A stretch of DNA of 20,648 nucleotides from Butyricicoccus_A sp964387535 (GTDB lineage: Bacteria; Bacillota; Clostridia; Oscillospirales; Butyricicoccaceae): positions 1 through 20,648 of the forward strand of contig CAYLXH010000025.1 in NCBI GenBank assembly GCA_964387535.1, given 5' to 3'. Numbering within the stretch: the stretch's first letter is position 1; every line of letters begins with the position of its first letter. Shown in pieces: positions 8,601 to 14,204 of the stretch. The notes under the pieces were generated by a model. That model was not told the origin of the DNA, searched no databases, and worked only from the letters and a program-made list of their open reading frames with translations. Both the position numbers and the translations under genes were made by a program.

Positions 8601-9149
8601 CGCAAAAATATCCAACAGGCCTCCGCGCAGGGCGAATTGTCCCGGACCTTCCACCTGCACACAGCGGCGGTAACCCGCGCGCACCAGCCGTGCTGTCAGC
8701 TGCTCCAGCTCGTATTCCTCTCCGCACCGAATGGAAAACGTCACCTGCTCCAACACCTGCGGTGGAATGGTTCCCGCCAGCAGCGCCGGAACCGACAACA
8801 CCACCGGACAGTTCCCCTCCTTCAAATCGTGGAGCACGGAAATCCTTCGGTGCTCGTACTCCCGGGAGGAGGATTCCACCTCATGGAACACAAAATCACG
8901 ATACGGCAGCACCTCAACGTGCTGTCCGAGCAGGGATTCCAAATCGCGCGCAAAGCGTCCGCAGGCCACGTCATCTGCACAGAGGACGACAGGCTGGCGC
9001 CTCAGCTCCCTGGACAGAGCTGCTGTCAAATGCGCCCGATGAATCGGCGACAGGCCGGTTACCTCAATCGGGGATGTCCGCTCAAGGACATGATCCCGAA
9101 TGGCATCATATTCCTTTAGTTCGCAAATCAGATTTGTCATGTGTTCCAT
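5664..9149 (-). CDS. mfd: Transcription-repair coupling factor Mfd
   Basis: A DNA translocase that removes RNA polymerase stalled at lesions and recruits UvrA. About 1161 residues, close to the usual length. Residues numbered from 9149: UvrB-like N-terminal modules (about 20-330), the RNA polymerase-interacting domain (PGDLVVHEHHGIGRF from about 494), helicase motif I GDVGFGKT (645-652), motif II DEEQ (746-749), motif III LSATPIPRTLNMAL (from about 772), motif VI QLRGRVGRS, then the TRG-type motif LGPEQSGHLMTVGYDLY and the C-terminal UvrA-binding domain. The frame is open to 9230, but that stretch runs through the hairpin downstream of nifU. ATG 9149 and ATG 9140 are both possible; 9140 aligns best with the usual N-terminus. 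The nearest good ribosome site (AAAGGAG) is 18 nt before 9149, which is unusually far. Confidence 0.96.
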   Translation of the reverse strand: MEHMTNLICELKEYDAIRDHVLERTSPIEVTGLSPIHRAHLTAALSRELRRQPVVLCADDVACGRFARDLESLLGQHVEVLPYRDFVFHEVESSSREYEHRRISVLHDLKEGNCPVVLSVPALLAGTIPPQVLEQVTFSIRCGEEYELEQLTARLVRAGYRRCVQVEGPGQFALRGGLLDIFAPGERNPVRIEFFGDEVDTMAYFDIGSQRRGRLLESLTCLPNREVLADMAEGGVDGLVKKLKKLVASRAKKHPDLDQTLRRDVERLEQDSGFASIDRYLPLIYPGGETAADYIPEDALVFWEDMRAIREAVRVYSVRLREDTMALVERGELYGKIGSFAGDWNRVLDALSDRPMLYLESFLTSVNECPPRALVDVTAKQLSAYGGNVETAASDIRSYQAMGYRVAVLCSSDTRCRTMCDMLEEQGITAAVTQDIPTEGAVHIIEGSLSTGFEFPTVKLAVLTEGQVLTAARRKSKRRKSNRDHVKSYTDLVPGDLVVHEHHGIGRFVGMERVKVDGHDADFVKIAFAGTDFLYVPATSLDLISKYIGSGGEESHVRLNKLGGTEWQKARYKAKAAAKELAGSLIQLYAERERQTGFAFPEDDEFQRDFEASFEYEETEDQLRCAEEIKADMQAVRPMDRLLCGDVGFGKTEVAMRAAMKCVLGGKQAAILVPTTVLARQHYLTAVQRFSGWPVKIEMLSRFKTAKEQKIIMERVKNGDVDLLIGTHKLFNKGLTFRDLGLLIVDEEQRFGVTHKEKLKEISRQVDVLTLSATPIPRTLNMALSGIRDMSVLEEPPHDRHPVQTYVMEYDEGVLIDAMRRELYRGGQSYYLHNRVETIERTVSDLQKQLPDAEIAVAHGKMSQRELNKVMTRMSDGEIDILVCTTIIETGIDIPNVNTLIIEDADHMGLSQLHQLRGRVGRSARHAFAYFTFRRGKSLSELSQKRLNAVREFAEFGSGFKIAMRDLEIRGAGNVLGPEQSGHLMTVGYDLYLKLLEEAVLEEKGETPKQRVECAASLMVSANLPESYIADDGQRVDLYRRIAMIHTEDDRTDMLDEMIDRWGDPPACAAALCDIALLRYQASEQGITEIKQTETHLNLFWDKADFCRLSMLCSHPKMKGRLMLNAGSSPYVSLRLRRGERALEMARELVGYYAQIPQNSQ

Positions 9150-9201
9150 AGCTTCCGCTTGCGCAATCTCCTTTCTCCGACGGCGAATGAAACGCCGAAA
9201 G

Positions 9202-9225
9202 GCCGCATTTCCGAAGAAATGCGGC
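9202..9225 (-). terminator. UUCG-capped hairpin after nifU
   Basis: Minus strand: GCCGCATTTC (9216-9225) pairs perfectly with GAAATGCGGC (9202-9211) around a TTCG tetraloop closed by C-G, an extremely stable RNA hairpin. It starts 30 nt past the nifU stop codon. The following sequence (CTTTCGGCGTTTC) is only a poor U tract, so it may be a leaky terminator or a 3'-end stabiliser between nifU and mfd. Confidence 0.65.
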
Positions 9226-9255
9226 AACAAATCGTTCTATTAACGCAGACGAAGA

Positions 9256-9681
9256 TTATTCCTCGTGTGCCTTGGGAGCTTTATCTCCCATATACTCCGC
9301 CGGGTCCTTGCCCTGACGGCGATAATAATCGGCAATCGCGTCCTGTACTGCCTCTTCTGCCAGAACAGAACAGTGCATCTTGACCGGCGGAAGTCCGTCC
9401 AGTGCCTCCGCAACTGCCTTGTTGGTCAGCTGCAGTGCCTCCTGAATGGTCTTTCCCTTAATCATCTCAGTCGCCATGGAGCTGGTTGCCACGGCCGCGC
9501 CGCAGCCGAAGGTTTTGAACTTGACGTCCGTGATCACCTCATTGTCATCGACCTTCAAATACATCTTCATAATGTCGCCGCATTTGGCGTTGCCAACCTC
9601 ACCGATGGCATTTGCATCCTCAATATCGCCGACATTGCGCGGATTGGCGAAGTGATCCAATACCTTTGCACTATATTCCAT
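9256..9681 (-). CDS. nifU: Iron-sulfur cluster scaffold protein, NifU/IscU type
   Basis: A 141-residue cytoplasmic scaffold on which Fe-S clusters are assembled before transfer to apoproteins. The three cluster-ligand cysteines are present: C34 (NAKCGD, with the conserved Asp D36), C60 (TFGCGAAVATS) and C104 (KMHCSVLAEEA). There is no C-terminal Nfu domain, so it is the short IscU-like form often annotated NifU in Clostridia. The ATG at 9679-9681 has AAGGAG about 8 nt upstream. It follows nifS by 64 bp on the same strand, so the desulfurase and scaffold are probably co-transcribed. Confidence 0.95.
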   Translation of the reverse strand: MEYSAKVLDHFANPRNVGDIEDANAIGEVGNAKCGDIMKMYLKVDDNEVITDVKFKTFGCGAAVATSSMATEMIKGKTIQEALQLTNKAVAEALDGLPPVKMHCSVLAEEAVQDAIADYYRRQGKDPAEYMGDKAPKAHEE

Positions 9682-9745
9682 AATCGGTACTCCTTATTAC
9701 TCTATGCCGTTCCGTCCGTATTGATGACGAACGACCATTTTTCTA

Positions 9746-10948
9746 TCACTGAAACAGCTTGAGTGACTCCTGTCCGTTCATCTTTTCCTCCCAGACCGGA
9801 GACATATCGCGCAGACGATTGACCACATACGTAATCTTTTCAATCAGATAATCAACATCTTCCACGGTGTTCTGGTCACCCAGCGTGACGCGCAGAGAGC
9901 CGTGTGCGATCTCATGCGGCAGGCCGATGGCGATCAGCACATGGGACGGATCGAGCGAACCGGTGGAGCACGCCGAACCGGTGGACGCCGCAACGCCGTT
10001 CATATCCAGCAGCAGAACCAGGCTCTCGCCCTCGATGCACTCAATGGTAAAGCTCGCCGTGCCCGGCAGACGGTTGACCGGGTCGCCGGTCAATCTGGTG
10101 TACGGAATCTTGCATACCCCTTCAATCAGACGGTCACGCAGCGACTGCACATACGGCAGCGTCTCCGCCATGCTCTCTTTTGCATGGCGCAGCGCTTCAC
10201 CCATGCCGACGATGCCCGCGACATTTTCCGTGCCGCCGCGCTTGCCGCTCTCCTGTCCGCCGCCGTGAATCAGCGGCTCCAGAATAATTCCCTTGCGGAC
10301 GTACAGCGCACCGACACCCTTCGGGCCGCGCACCTTATGGCTCGCCATCGACAGCATGTCGATGCCCAGCTCCTTGACGTCAATCTCCATATGGGCAACC
10401 GCCTGTACTGCGTCCGTGTGGAACAGCGTCCCCTTGCGGTGGCAAATATCCGAAATTGCCTTCAGGTCCTGGATCGTGCCGATTTCATTGTTTGCCGCCA
10501 TAATCGTCACCAATGCAGTCTGGTCGGTAATCGACTGCTCGAGCTGCTGCAGATCCACATGGCCCTGCTCGTCCACATCCAGATAGGTGACCGAGAAGCC
10601 GATGCGCTCCAAGAACTCACAGGCATGCAGTATCGCGTGATGCTCGATCTTGCTGGTGATAATATGATTCTTTTCCTTTGGATGATTGCGCGCAAACAGC
10701 AGTCCCTTGATGGCAAGGTTGTCCGCTTCTGATCCGCCGGAGGTAAAGATAATCTCAGAAGGATCTGCGCCGATGATCTCGGCCGTATAAATTCTGGCCT
10801 GATCCACTGCCCGTTTTTCCTCCCGGCCCAGCTGATACAGACTGGACGGGTTTCCATACCCACTGGTCAGATACGGGAGCATTGCGTTATATACATTTTT
10901 GGAAATCGGCGTGGTTGCCGCATTATCCGAGTAAACTACTCGTTCCAT
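9746..10948 (-). CDS. nifS: Cysteine desulfurase, NifS/IscS type
   Basis: A PLP enzyme that converts cysteine to alanine and delivers sulfur to the NifU scaffold. 400 residues from ATG 10948. Seen: DNAATTP near the N-terminus, the PLP-stacking histidine region SKIEHHAILH (H103/H104), the PLP lysine K205 in MASHKVRGPKG, RGGTENVAGIVG, and the sulfur-carrying active-site cysteine C327 in GSACSTGSLDPSHVL. The loop pattern fits group I desulfurases. TTG 10954 and ATG 10951 lie in frame upstream, but GGAGG at 10956-10960 is spaced 7 nt from ATG 10948 and only 4 nt from ATG 10951. No IscR gene adjoins it. It heads the nifS-nifU pair and has a recognisable promoter. Confidence 0.95.
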   Translation of the reverse strand: MERVVYSDNAATTPISKNVYNAMLPYLTSGYGNPSSLYQLGREEKRAVDQARIYTAEIIGADPSEIIFTSGGSEADNLAIKGLLFARNHPKEKNHIITSKIEHHAILHACEFLERIGFSVTYLDVDEQGHVDLQQLEQSITDQTALVTIMAANNEIGTIQDLKAISDICHRKGTLFHTDAVQAVAHMEIDVKELGIDMLSMASHKVRGPKGVGALYVRKGIILEPLIHGGGQESGKRGGTENVAGIVGMGEALRHAKESMAETLPYVQSLRDRLIEGVCKIPYTRLTGDPVNRLPGTASFTIECIEGESLVLLLDMNGVAASTGSACSTGSLDPSHVLIAIGLPHEIAHGSLRVTLGDQNTVEDVDYLIEKITYVVNRLRDMSPVWEEKMNGQESLKLFQ

Positions 10949-10988
10949 CATCAAGCCTCCACTTTCATACTAGATTACTATGTTTTAT

Positions 10989-11017
10989 AATATACACCTT
11001 TTTTGTATACTTTGCAA
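10989..11017 (-). promoter_or_regulatory. Promoter of nifS-nifU
   Basis: Minus strand: TTGCAA (11012-11017), 17 bp, TATATT (10989-10994) preceded by TG. Start expected near 10982, leader about 34 nt. An imperfect CATA...TATG palindrome (10967-10983) overlaps the start site and could bind a regulator, but it does not clearly match a known IscR site. Confidence 0.72.
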
Positions 11018-11206
11018 GTCATCTTTTCCATATCCGGGGAAAAAATATTCTGTACCCGGACTCTGCCTGTCTATTGTACTATTATCTCCTCACAAATGCA
11101 AATAAAACCCTTCCTGTTTGGGTAACCTCAATCCATAAATTTGCGAAATTACCGGATCCGGCATCGTTCCATCCCGTCTTTTCCGGGGAGGATCGCGGCA
11201 ATACGG

Positions 11207-11235
11207 TTGACTTCCCCCGGTCGTGTGACTATAAT
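11207..11235 (+). promoter_or_regulatory. Promoter of the tetR-antiporter operon
   Basis: TTGACT (11207-11212) and a perfect TATAAT (11230-11235) separated by exactly 17 bp. The start site is expected near 11242, inside the operator palindrome. This rules out the in-frame ATG at 11234, which lies in the -10 box, as the tetR start. Confidence 0.85.
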
Positions 11236-11268
11236 GGAAACAAAAAAAGGAATTTTTGTTTCCATTAT
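11231..11268. promoter_or_regulatory. Palindromic operator over the tetR promoter and start codon
   Basis: A perfect inverted repeat with 16-bp arms (11231-11246 and 11253-11268; left arm ATAATGGAAACAAAAA) and a 6-nt spacer. It covers most of the -10 box, the expected transcription start, and ends within the ATG start codon. Size and placement fit a TetR dimer (or pair of dimers) repressing its own operon. Confidence 0.82.
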
Positions 11269-11758
11269 GAGAGAGAAAATCATCGCAGAGTCCATCCGGA
11301 GTCTCCGGAAGGAAGGACTAAAATTTTCTGTTGATATGCTGGCAAAAACGTTGAAAATATCAAAAAAAACGATTTACAAGTACTTTCCAACCAAAGAAGC
11401 GCTGGCATTTGCCATGTATGAGCAATATTATCTCGACGCAATCCAAAAAGCAAAAACACTGCTCAAAGACAACGGCACAGATACCCGTTTGGACCTGCTG
11501 TATCTGTATTTTGATTCCAAACAAATGACTCGCAGCGAGATATTTAACAAATACAACCTGAATGAACGGATTGATTCCTATGCCGAAGAGCAAAACGATG
11601 CTCTTTGGACGATCCTTTCTTCCGCGTTCTGTGACGACTCCGTCCCGGACTCTGACCGGTACGCACTCCGAATGATAATCGACGGCACGTTGGAAAAGCT
11701 TTGCCGCACACAGAGCAATCCCAATCAAGTCATCGAACGACTGGTGAAATTACTATGA
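11267..11758 (+). CDS. TetR/AcrR-family transcriptional repressor
   Basis: A 163-residue regulator. The N-terminal HTH is clear: REKIIAESIRSLRKEGLKF, then SVDMLAKTLKISKKTIYKYF (about 22-41), then PTKEALAFAMYEQYY. The C-terminal domain is the usual divergent ligand-binding helical bundle and does not reveal the inducer. The ATG at 11267 is chosen because the upstream in-frame ATG (11234) lies in the promoter. The resulting leader is only about 25 nt, and AAAGGA lies about 15 nt from the start, longer than normal, because the right arm of the operator fills the gap. The stop overlaps the start of the antiporter gene by 4 bp (ATGA), so the two are coupled and probably functionally linked: the repressor likely controls the transporter. 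Confidence 0.86.
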   Translation: MREKIIAESIRSLRKEGLKFSVDMLAKTLKISKKTIYKYFPTKEALAFAMYEQYYLDAIQKAKTLLKDNGTDTRLDLLYLYFDSKQMTRSEIFNKYNLNERIDSYAEEQNDALWTILSSAFCDDSVPDSDRYALRMIIDGTLEKLCRTQSNPNQVIERLVKLL

Positions 11759-12972
11759 TAACAGGAATTCTTCGCATATTTGCAATGATTTGCACAGCAA
11801 TCGCTTGTGGAAAACTGATTTCAAAGATAAAACTTCCCGCCATTTTGGGATGGCTGATTGCCGGCATTGTGTTCGGTCCGCATCTCGCTGAGGTCGTCAC
11901 ACTGGATATCACGGATTCCCTGTGGTATCAGGTATTCATAAAACCGGTCGAGTGCTTCGCCGGTGTCATGATCGGGCGCGAGATCATATTGAAAAAAATA
12001 GCAAGTTCGGGAAAACAAATTGTCATAATCACGGTGGTACAATCCATGAGTACCTTTTTATTCGTATCCCTTGTGTTCTCGATTGCATGTTGGTTCTCCG
12101 GTATCCCAATCTATCTCTCCGTTCTCTTTGGCGGTATCGCGCTGGCAACCGCGCCGGCACCGGTCTTATCCATTGTCAATGAATATCACACCGACGGTCC
12201 TGTGACAAAAACACTGATACCGCTCGCGGCGATTGACGATATCATCGGTATTATCGTGTTCTTTACGGTCATTTCGATCGTCAAGGCGGTAAACAGTGGA
12301 GCGGAAGTCTCTGTGCTTCCGATTCTGGGAATGGTTCTGCTTCCCTTTGTGATCGGCATCGCAACCGGACTCTGCGGAGCGTTCCTGATGAAAAAAACCG
12401 CAAACGGCACGCTTCGTTTTTTGCTCCTCCTGTTCTTTCTCTGTCTGTCCACCGCCCTCGGTCTGCTGATTGATTGGAAGATCTATCATTCCTTCTGTTT
12501 GAACTATCTGCTCATCGGCATGACATTCAGCATGATTGTTGCCAACATGCTGACCCGAGAACAGGCAATGGAATTGTGGAAGCGCTATACCTTCCTGCTT
12601 ACTCTGTCCTTTGTGATTGTCATCGTCAATCTCGGTATGCCGCTTGATTATCGGTTCATCGCCGGTGCAGGACTGTTCACCGCCCTGTATATTCTGTCAC
12701 GAGCGGTCGGTAAAATCGGCGGGGCATATGTGGGCGGAATCATCGCCAACGCCGAGCCAACGGTAAAAAAATATTTGGGATTTACCCTTCTTCCGCATTC
12801 TGGAGTCTCTTTGGTATTTACGGGAATTGCCGTTACCACCTTAACCGTCATAGATACTTCTCTTGCAGCAATCGTATCCGGTACCATTGTCGCCGCTGCG
12901 ATTATCAATGAGATCATTGCGGTGATCGTGGCAAAGTTTGCGTTTCAATGGGCGCATGAAATAAAAGAATAG
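11755..12972 (+). CDS. Cation/proton antiporter (CPA2 / KefB-like membrane domain)
   Basis: A 405-residue polytopic membrane protein with about 12 hydrophobic segments, expected to exchange Na+ or K+ for H+ across the cytoplasmic membrane. The family signature is present: an unwound-helix region ATAPAPVLSIVNEYHTDGP (131-149) and the paired acidic residues D161-D162 in LAAIDDIIGIIVFF, which carry ions in CPA transporters. There is no cytoplasmic TrkA-N or TrkA-C domain, so it is a short form without nucleotide gating. The start ATG overlaps the tetR stop codon; an in-frame extension to 11701 lies inside tetR and is discounted. No clear terminator follows. The ion is not predictable, and control by the upstream TetR suggests response to a chemical signal rather than only salt or pH. 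Confidence 0.86.
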   Translation: MITGILRIFAMICTAIACGKLISKIKLPAILGWLIAGIVFGPHLAEVVTLDITDSLWYQVFIKPVECFAGVMIGREIILKKIASSGKQIVIITVVQSMSTFLFVSLVFSIACWFSGIPIYLSVLFGGIALATAPAPVLSIVNEYHTDGPVTKTLIPLAAIDDIIGIIVFFTVISIVKAVNSGAEVSVLPILGMVLLPFVIGIATGLCGAFLMKKTANGTLRFLLLLFFLCLSTALGLLIDWKIYHSFCLNYLLIGMTFSMIVANMLTREQAMELWKRYTFLLTLSFVIVIVNLGMPLDYRFIAGAGLFTALYILSRAVGKIGGAYVGGIIANAEPTVKKYLGFTLLPHSGVSLVFTGIAVTTLTVIDTSLAAIVSGTIVAAAIINEIIAVIVAKFAFQWAHEIKE

Positions 12973-13258
12973 TGCGATTATGGCGTTGTCTCCTCGTATC
13001 ATTGGTAGGAACGATAAAGTTTTACGGTTCCATGGCTGGAATACAATTGCCGTTTGACAGCAATACTTTGCTGTGATACACTCAGTTTGATTTGATACAA
13101 CAGCAATCAAATTATATCGGACGTGCTGTTTTGCCTGGACTACCGGAATTCCATGGGAATTTCCGCCCGGCTCTGCCGCTCGTTCCATCAAACACCTCGT
13201 CCGTTTTTTTATTCCATCCCAGCAAACTATATCATTCCATGCAATGAGGTGAATCACA
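12973..13258. other. Intergenic region, antiporter / thioesterase
   Basis: Holds the thioesterase promoter with its embedded inverted repeat (13054-13082) and a predicted leader of about 170 nt. Two more small inverted repeats lie in the leader: TTTGATT (13086-13092) with AATCAAA (13105-13111), and AATTCC/GGAATT around 13146-13160. No clear terminator for the antiporter gene was seen. Confidence 0.5.
13054..13082 (+). promoter_or_regulatory. Promoter of the thioesterase gene with embedded inverted repeat
   Basis: A perfect TTGACA (13054-13059), 17 bp, then TACACT (13077-13082) preceded by TGA, giving an extended -10. Between the boxes ACAGCAA (13057-13063) and TTGCTGT (13068-13074) form a perfect 7-bp inverted repeat with a 4-nt spacer, in the position of a repressor operator. 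The predicted start is near 13089. Confidence 0.7.
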
Positions 13259-13774
13259 ATGACCATAACTTCTTCGTCTGTTTCTCCGTCGGACTCCGCG
13301 CTGATGCATGCGGAAGGACTGCGGCATGTCATCGAGGAGCGCAGTCTCGTGCGCCCCGGCTCGATCAATAACCGTCTGGCACCGGAATTTGTCTCGTGCA
13401 GCGAGGACGGCAAAACCTGCACGATCCGCTACCTGCTCCGACCCGAAATGAGCAATCCCATGGGCTGGCTGCACGGCGGCATGACCTCGACGATGATCGA
13501 CATGGGGATGGGCACGCTCGCCTATTACCACAAGCAGGCCCTCTGTCCGACTTCTTCTATGACCATCAACTATCTGAGTCCCAACCGGATCGGCGGTTAT
13601 CTCATGGTGCAGTCCACCATCAATTTTCTCGGCAGTAAAATTGTCCATTTATCTTCTCAGACCTGGATGGAGGACGAACCAGACAAGCTGACTGCGACTG
13701 CAACCGGCGTCTTTTCGGTTCTCGGCAGCAGCAGTGCAGAACCGCTGTCCGAAAAAGTCGGCCGCCTGCACTAA
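13259..13774 (+). CDS. PaaI-like hotdog-fold thioesterase
   Basis: A 171-residue protein of the 4HBT/PaaI group, which hydrolyses acyl-CoA thioesters in the cytoplasm. The hotdog core shows the signature NPMGWLHGGMTSTMIDMGMG (67-86), with HGG at 72-74 and the acidic D81 usual in this group, followed by the strands TSSMTINYLSPNRIGG and LMVQSTINFLGSKIVH. The first 25 residues are variable and Ser-rich. The ATG at 13259 has GAGGTGA about 7 nt upstream. It stands alone with its own promoter. The substrate is unknown; a phenylacetate pathway is not suggested by neighbours. Confidence 0.87.
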   Translation: MTITSSSVSPSDSALMHAEGLRHVIEERSLVRPGSINNRLAPEFVSCSEDGKTCTIRYLLRPEMSNPMGWLHGGMTSTMIDMGMGTLAYYHKQALCPTSSMTINYLSPNRIGGYLMVQSTINFLGSKIVHLSSQTWMEDEPDKLTATATGVFSVLGSSSAEPLSEKVGRLH

Positions 13775-13866
13775 TAGGAGCCCTGAAAACACAAAATTTT
13801 CTGGGAATTTTCAATTGTTTAAAATTTTTTCACAAATTCAACACAATACTACGCTATACTAAATCT

Positions 13867-13974
13867 GTAGCTGAAAAGCTATATAAAAGAGTTACTCTTT
13901 TATCTCTCTTTTTTTACCCCCTTTTATGTTTTGTACGGGAAAAAGCAGGTGTCCCCCAACATCTGCTTTTTCTT
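13867..13974 (+). ncRNA. Candidate small RNA of about 108 nt
   Basis: A TATACT box (13855-13860) would start a transcript near 13867; no good -35 box is seen, which is the main weakness. The transcript would hold TAGCT-GAAA-AGCTA (13868-13881, a GNRA tetraloop hairpin), ATAAAAGAG-TTA-CTCTTTTAT (13883-13903), a single-stranded T-rich stretch ending in ACCCCC (13916-13920), and a terminator hairpin with CCCCC in its loop. C-rich single-stranded motifs that can pair with Shine-Dalgarno sequences are typical of Gram-positive regulatory RNAs. Alternatively this is the 3' untranslated region of the thioesterase mRNA with two tandem terminators. I recognise no known RNA family. Confidence 0.35.
13939..13974 (+). 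terminator. Intrinsic terminator with C-rich loop
   Basis: A 14-bp stem with one G-T wobble pairs 13939-13952 (GAAAAAGCAGGTGT) with 13959-13972 (ACATCTGCTTTTTC), loop CCCCCA, ending in T5-C-TT. It ends the thioesterase transcript or the candidate small RNA, and insulates the peptidase promoter downstream. Confidence 0.88.
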
Positions 13975-14026
13975 ATGCCTTTTTTCTGTTTCTGGAAGCA
14001 ATCTGCTGTCGCCTTAAATTTTTTTC

Positions 14027-14055
14027 TTGACAGATCGGTGTATGTCCGTTATAAT
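14027..14055 (+). promoter_or_regulatory. Perfect consensus sigma-A promoter of the NlpC/P60 gene
   Basis: TTGACA (14027-14032), exactly 17 bp, TATAAT (14050-14055). Both hexamers are perfect. Start expected near 14062, giving a leader of about 143 nt. So strong a promoter suggests that control is exerted later, in the leader, or by a repressor. Confidence 0.93.
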
Positions 14056-14062
14056 AATTACA

Positions 14063-14112
14063 AATAGGTAACAAAAATTATTTAATTGTTATCATTTTGT
14101 TACTATTTTTTT
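14063..14112 (+). promoter_or_regulatory. Leader hairpin A with U tract; contains a WalR-like direct repeat
   Basis: GTAACAAAA (14068-14076) pairs with TTTTGTTAC (14095-14103). AATA (14063-14066) and TATT (14104-14107) extend the stem past one bulged G, and T7 follows (14106-14112), a terminator-like shape at the very start of the transcript. The right part also contains TGTTAT-N5-TGTTAC (14087-14103), matching the WalR consensus TGTWAH-N5-TGTWAH, as DNA downstream of the start site. Confidence 0.5.
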
Positions 14113-14113
14113 G

Positions 14114-14141
14114 CAAACTATCCATTAGTTTGTTTTTTTTT
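14114..14141 (+). terminator. Terminator-like hairpin B in the NlpC/P60 leader (possible attenuator)
   Basis: CAAACTA (14114-14120), loop TCCAT, TAGTTTG (14126-14132), then nine T (14133-14141). This has the full form of an intrinsic terminator but lies between the promoter and the start codon. Its right arm can instead pair with 14163-14174 over 12 bp. Confidence 0.6.
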
Positions 14142-14204
14142 CTCCTAAAGATTACATTTTGGAAACAAACTAATTACAATTCAGTAAAGAAAAGAGGGAA
14201 CACA

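Larger units (their letters stand above)
10955..11266. other. Divergent intergenic region, nifS / tetR
   Basis: About 310 bp holding two divergent promoters: that of nifS (10989-11017, minus) and that of tetR with its operator palindrome (11207-11268, plus). Between them (11018-11206) the only structure is TCCGGG (11033-11038) with CCCGGA (11055-11060), a 6-bp inverted repeat upstream of the nifS -35 box. An open frame crossing this region from 10882 has no ribosome site and is not a gene. Confidence 0.6.
13775..14204 (+). other. Structured intergenic region before the NlpC/P60 gene
   Basis: About 430 bp of very AT-rich DNA with no protein gene. From left to right: a TATACT box (13855-13860), a GNRA-capped hairpin (13868-13881), an AT-rich hairpin (13883-13903) followed by T7, a strong terminator (13939-13974), the consensus promoter of the peptidase gene (14027-14055), and a leader with two terminator-like hairpins and an alternative long pairing. 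The parts are listed separately. Confidence 0.7.

Noticed and set aside
6372..9119. A 915-codon open frame on the plus strand opposite mfd
   Set aside because: It is antisense to a gene with complete Mfd motifs. The translation is rich in His, Arg, Gln and Leu, as expected from the complementary frame of a GC-rich gene, and has no domain or ribosome site.
12990..13040. Possible terminator after the antiporter gene (TATCATT...AACGATA)
   Set aside because: Pairing is short and interrupted, with no adequate T run. The end of this transcript was left unassigned.
14097..14204. Longer NlpC/P60 start with a hydrophobic N-terminus
   Set aside because: It begins with a TTG lacking a ribosome site and crosses two terminator-like hairpins. 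ATG 14205 has a good ribosome site and starts a standard signal peptide.
14027..14204. ydaO-type (c-di-AMP) riboswitch in the wall-hydrolase leader
   Set aside because: Considered because this class often controls such genes, but the leader is only about 143 nt, extremely AT-rich, and lacks the conserved GC-containing core.
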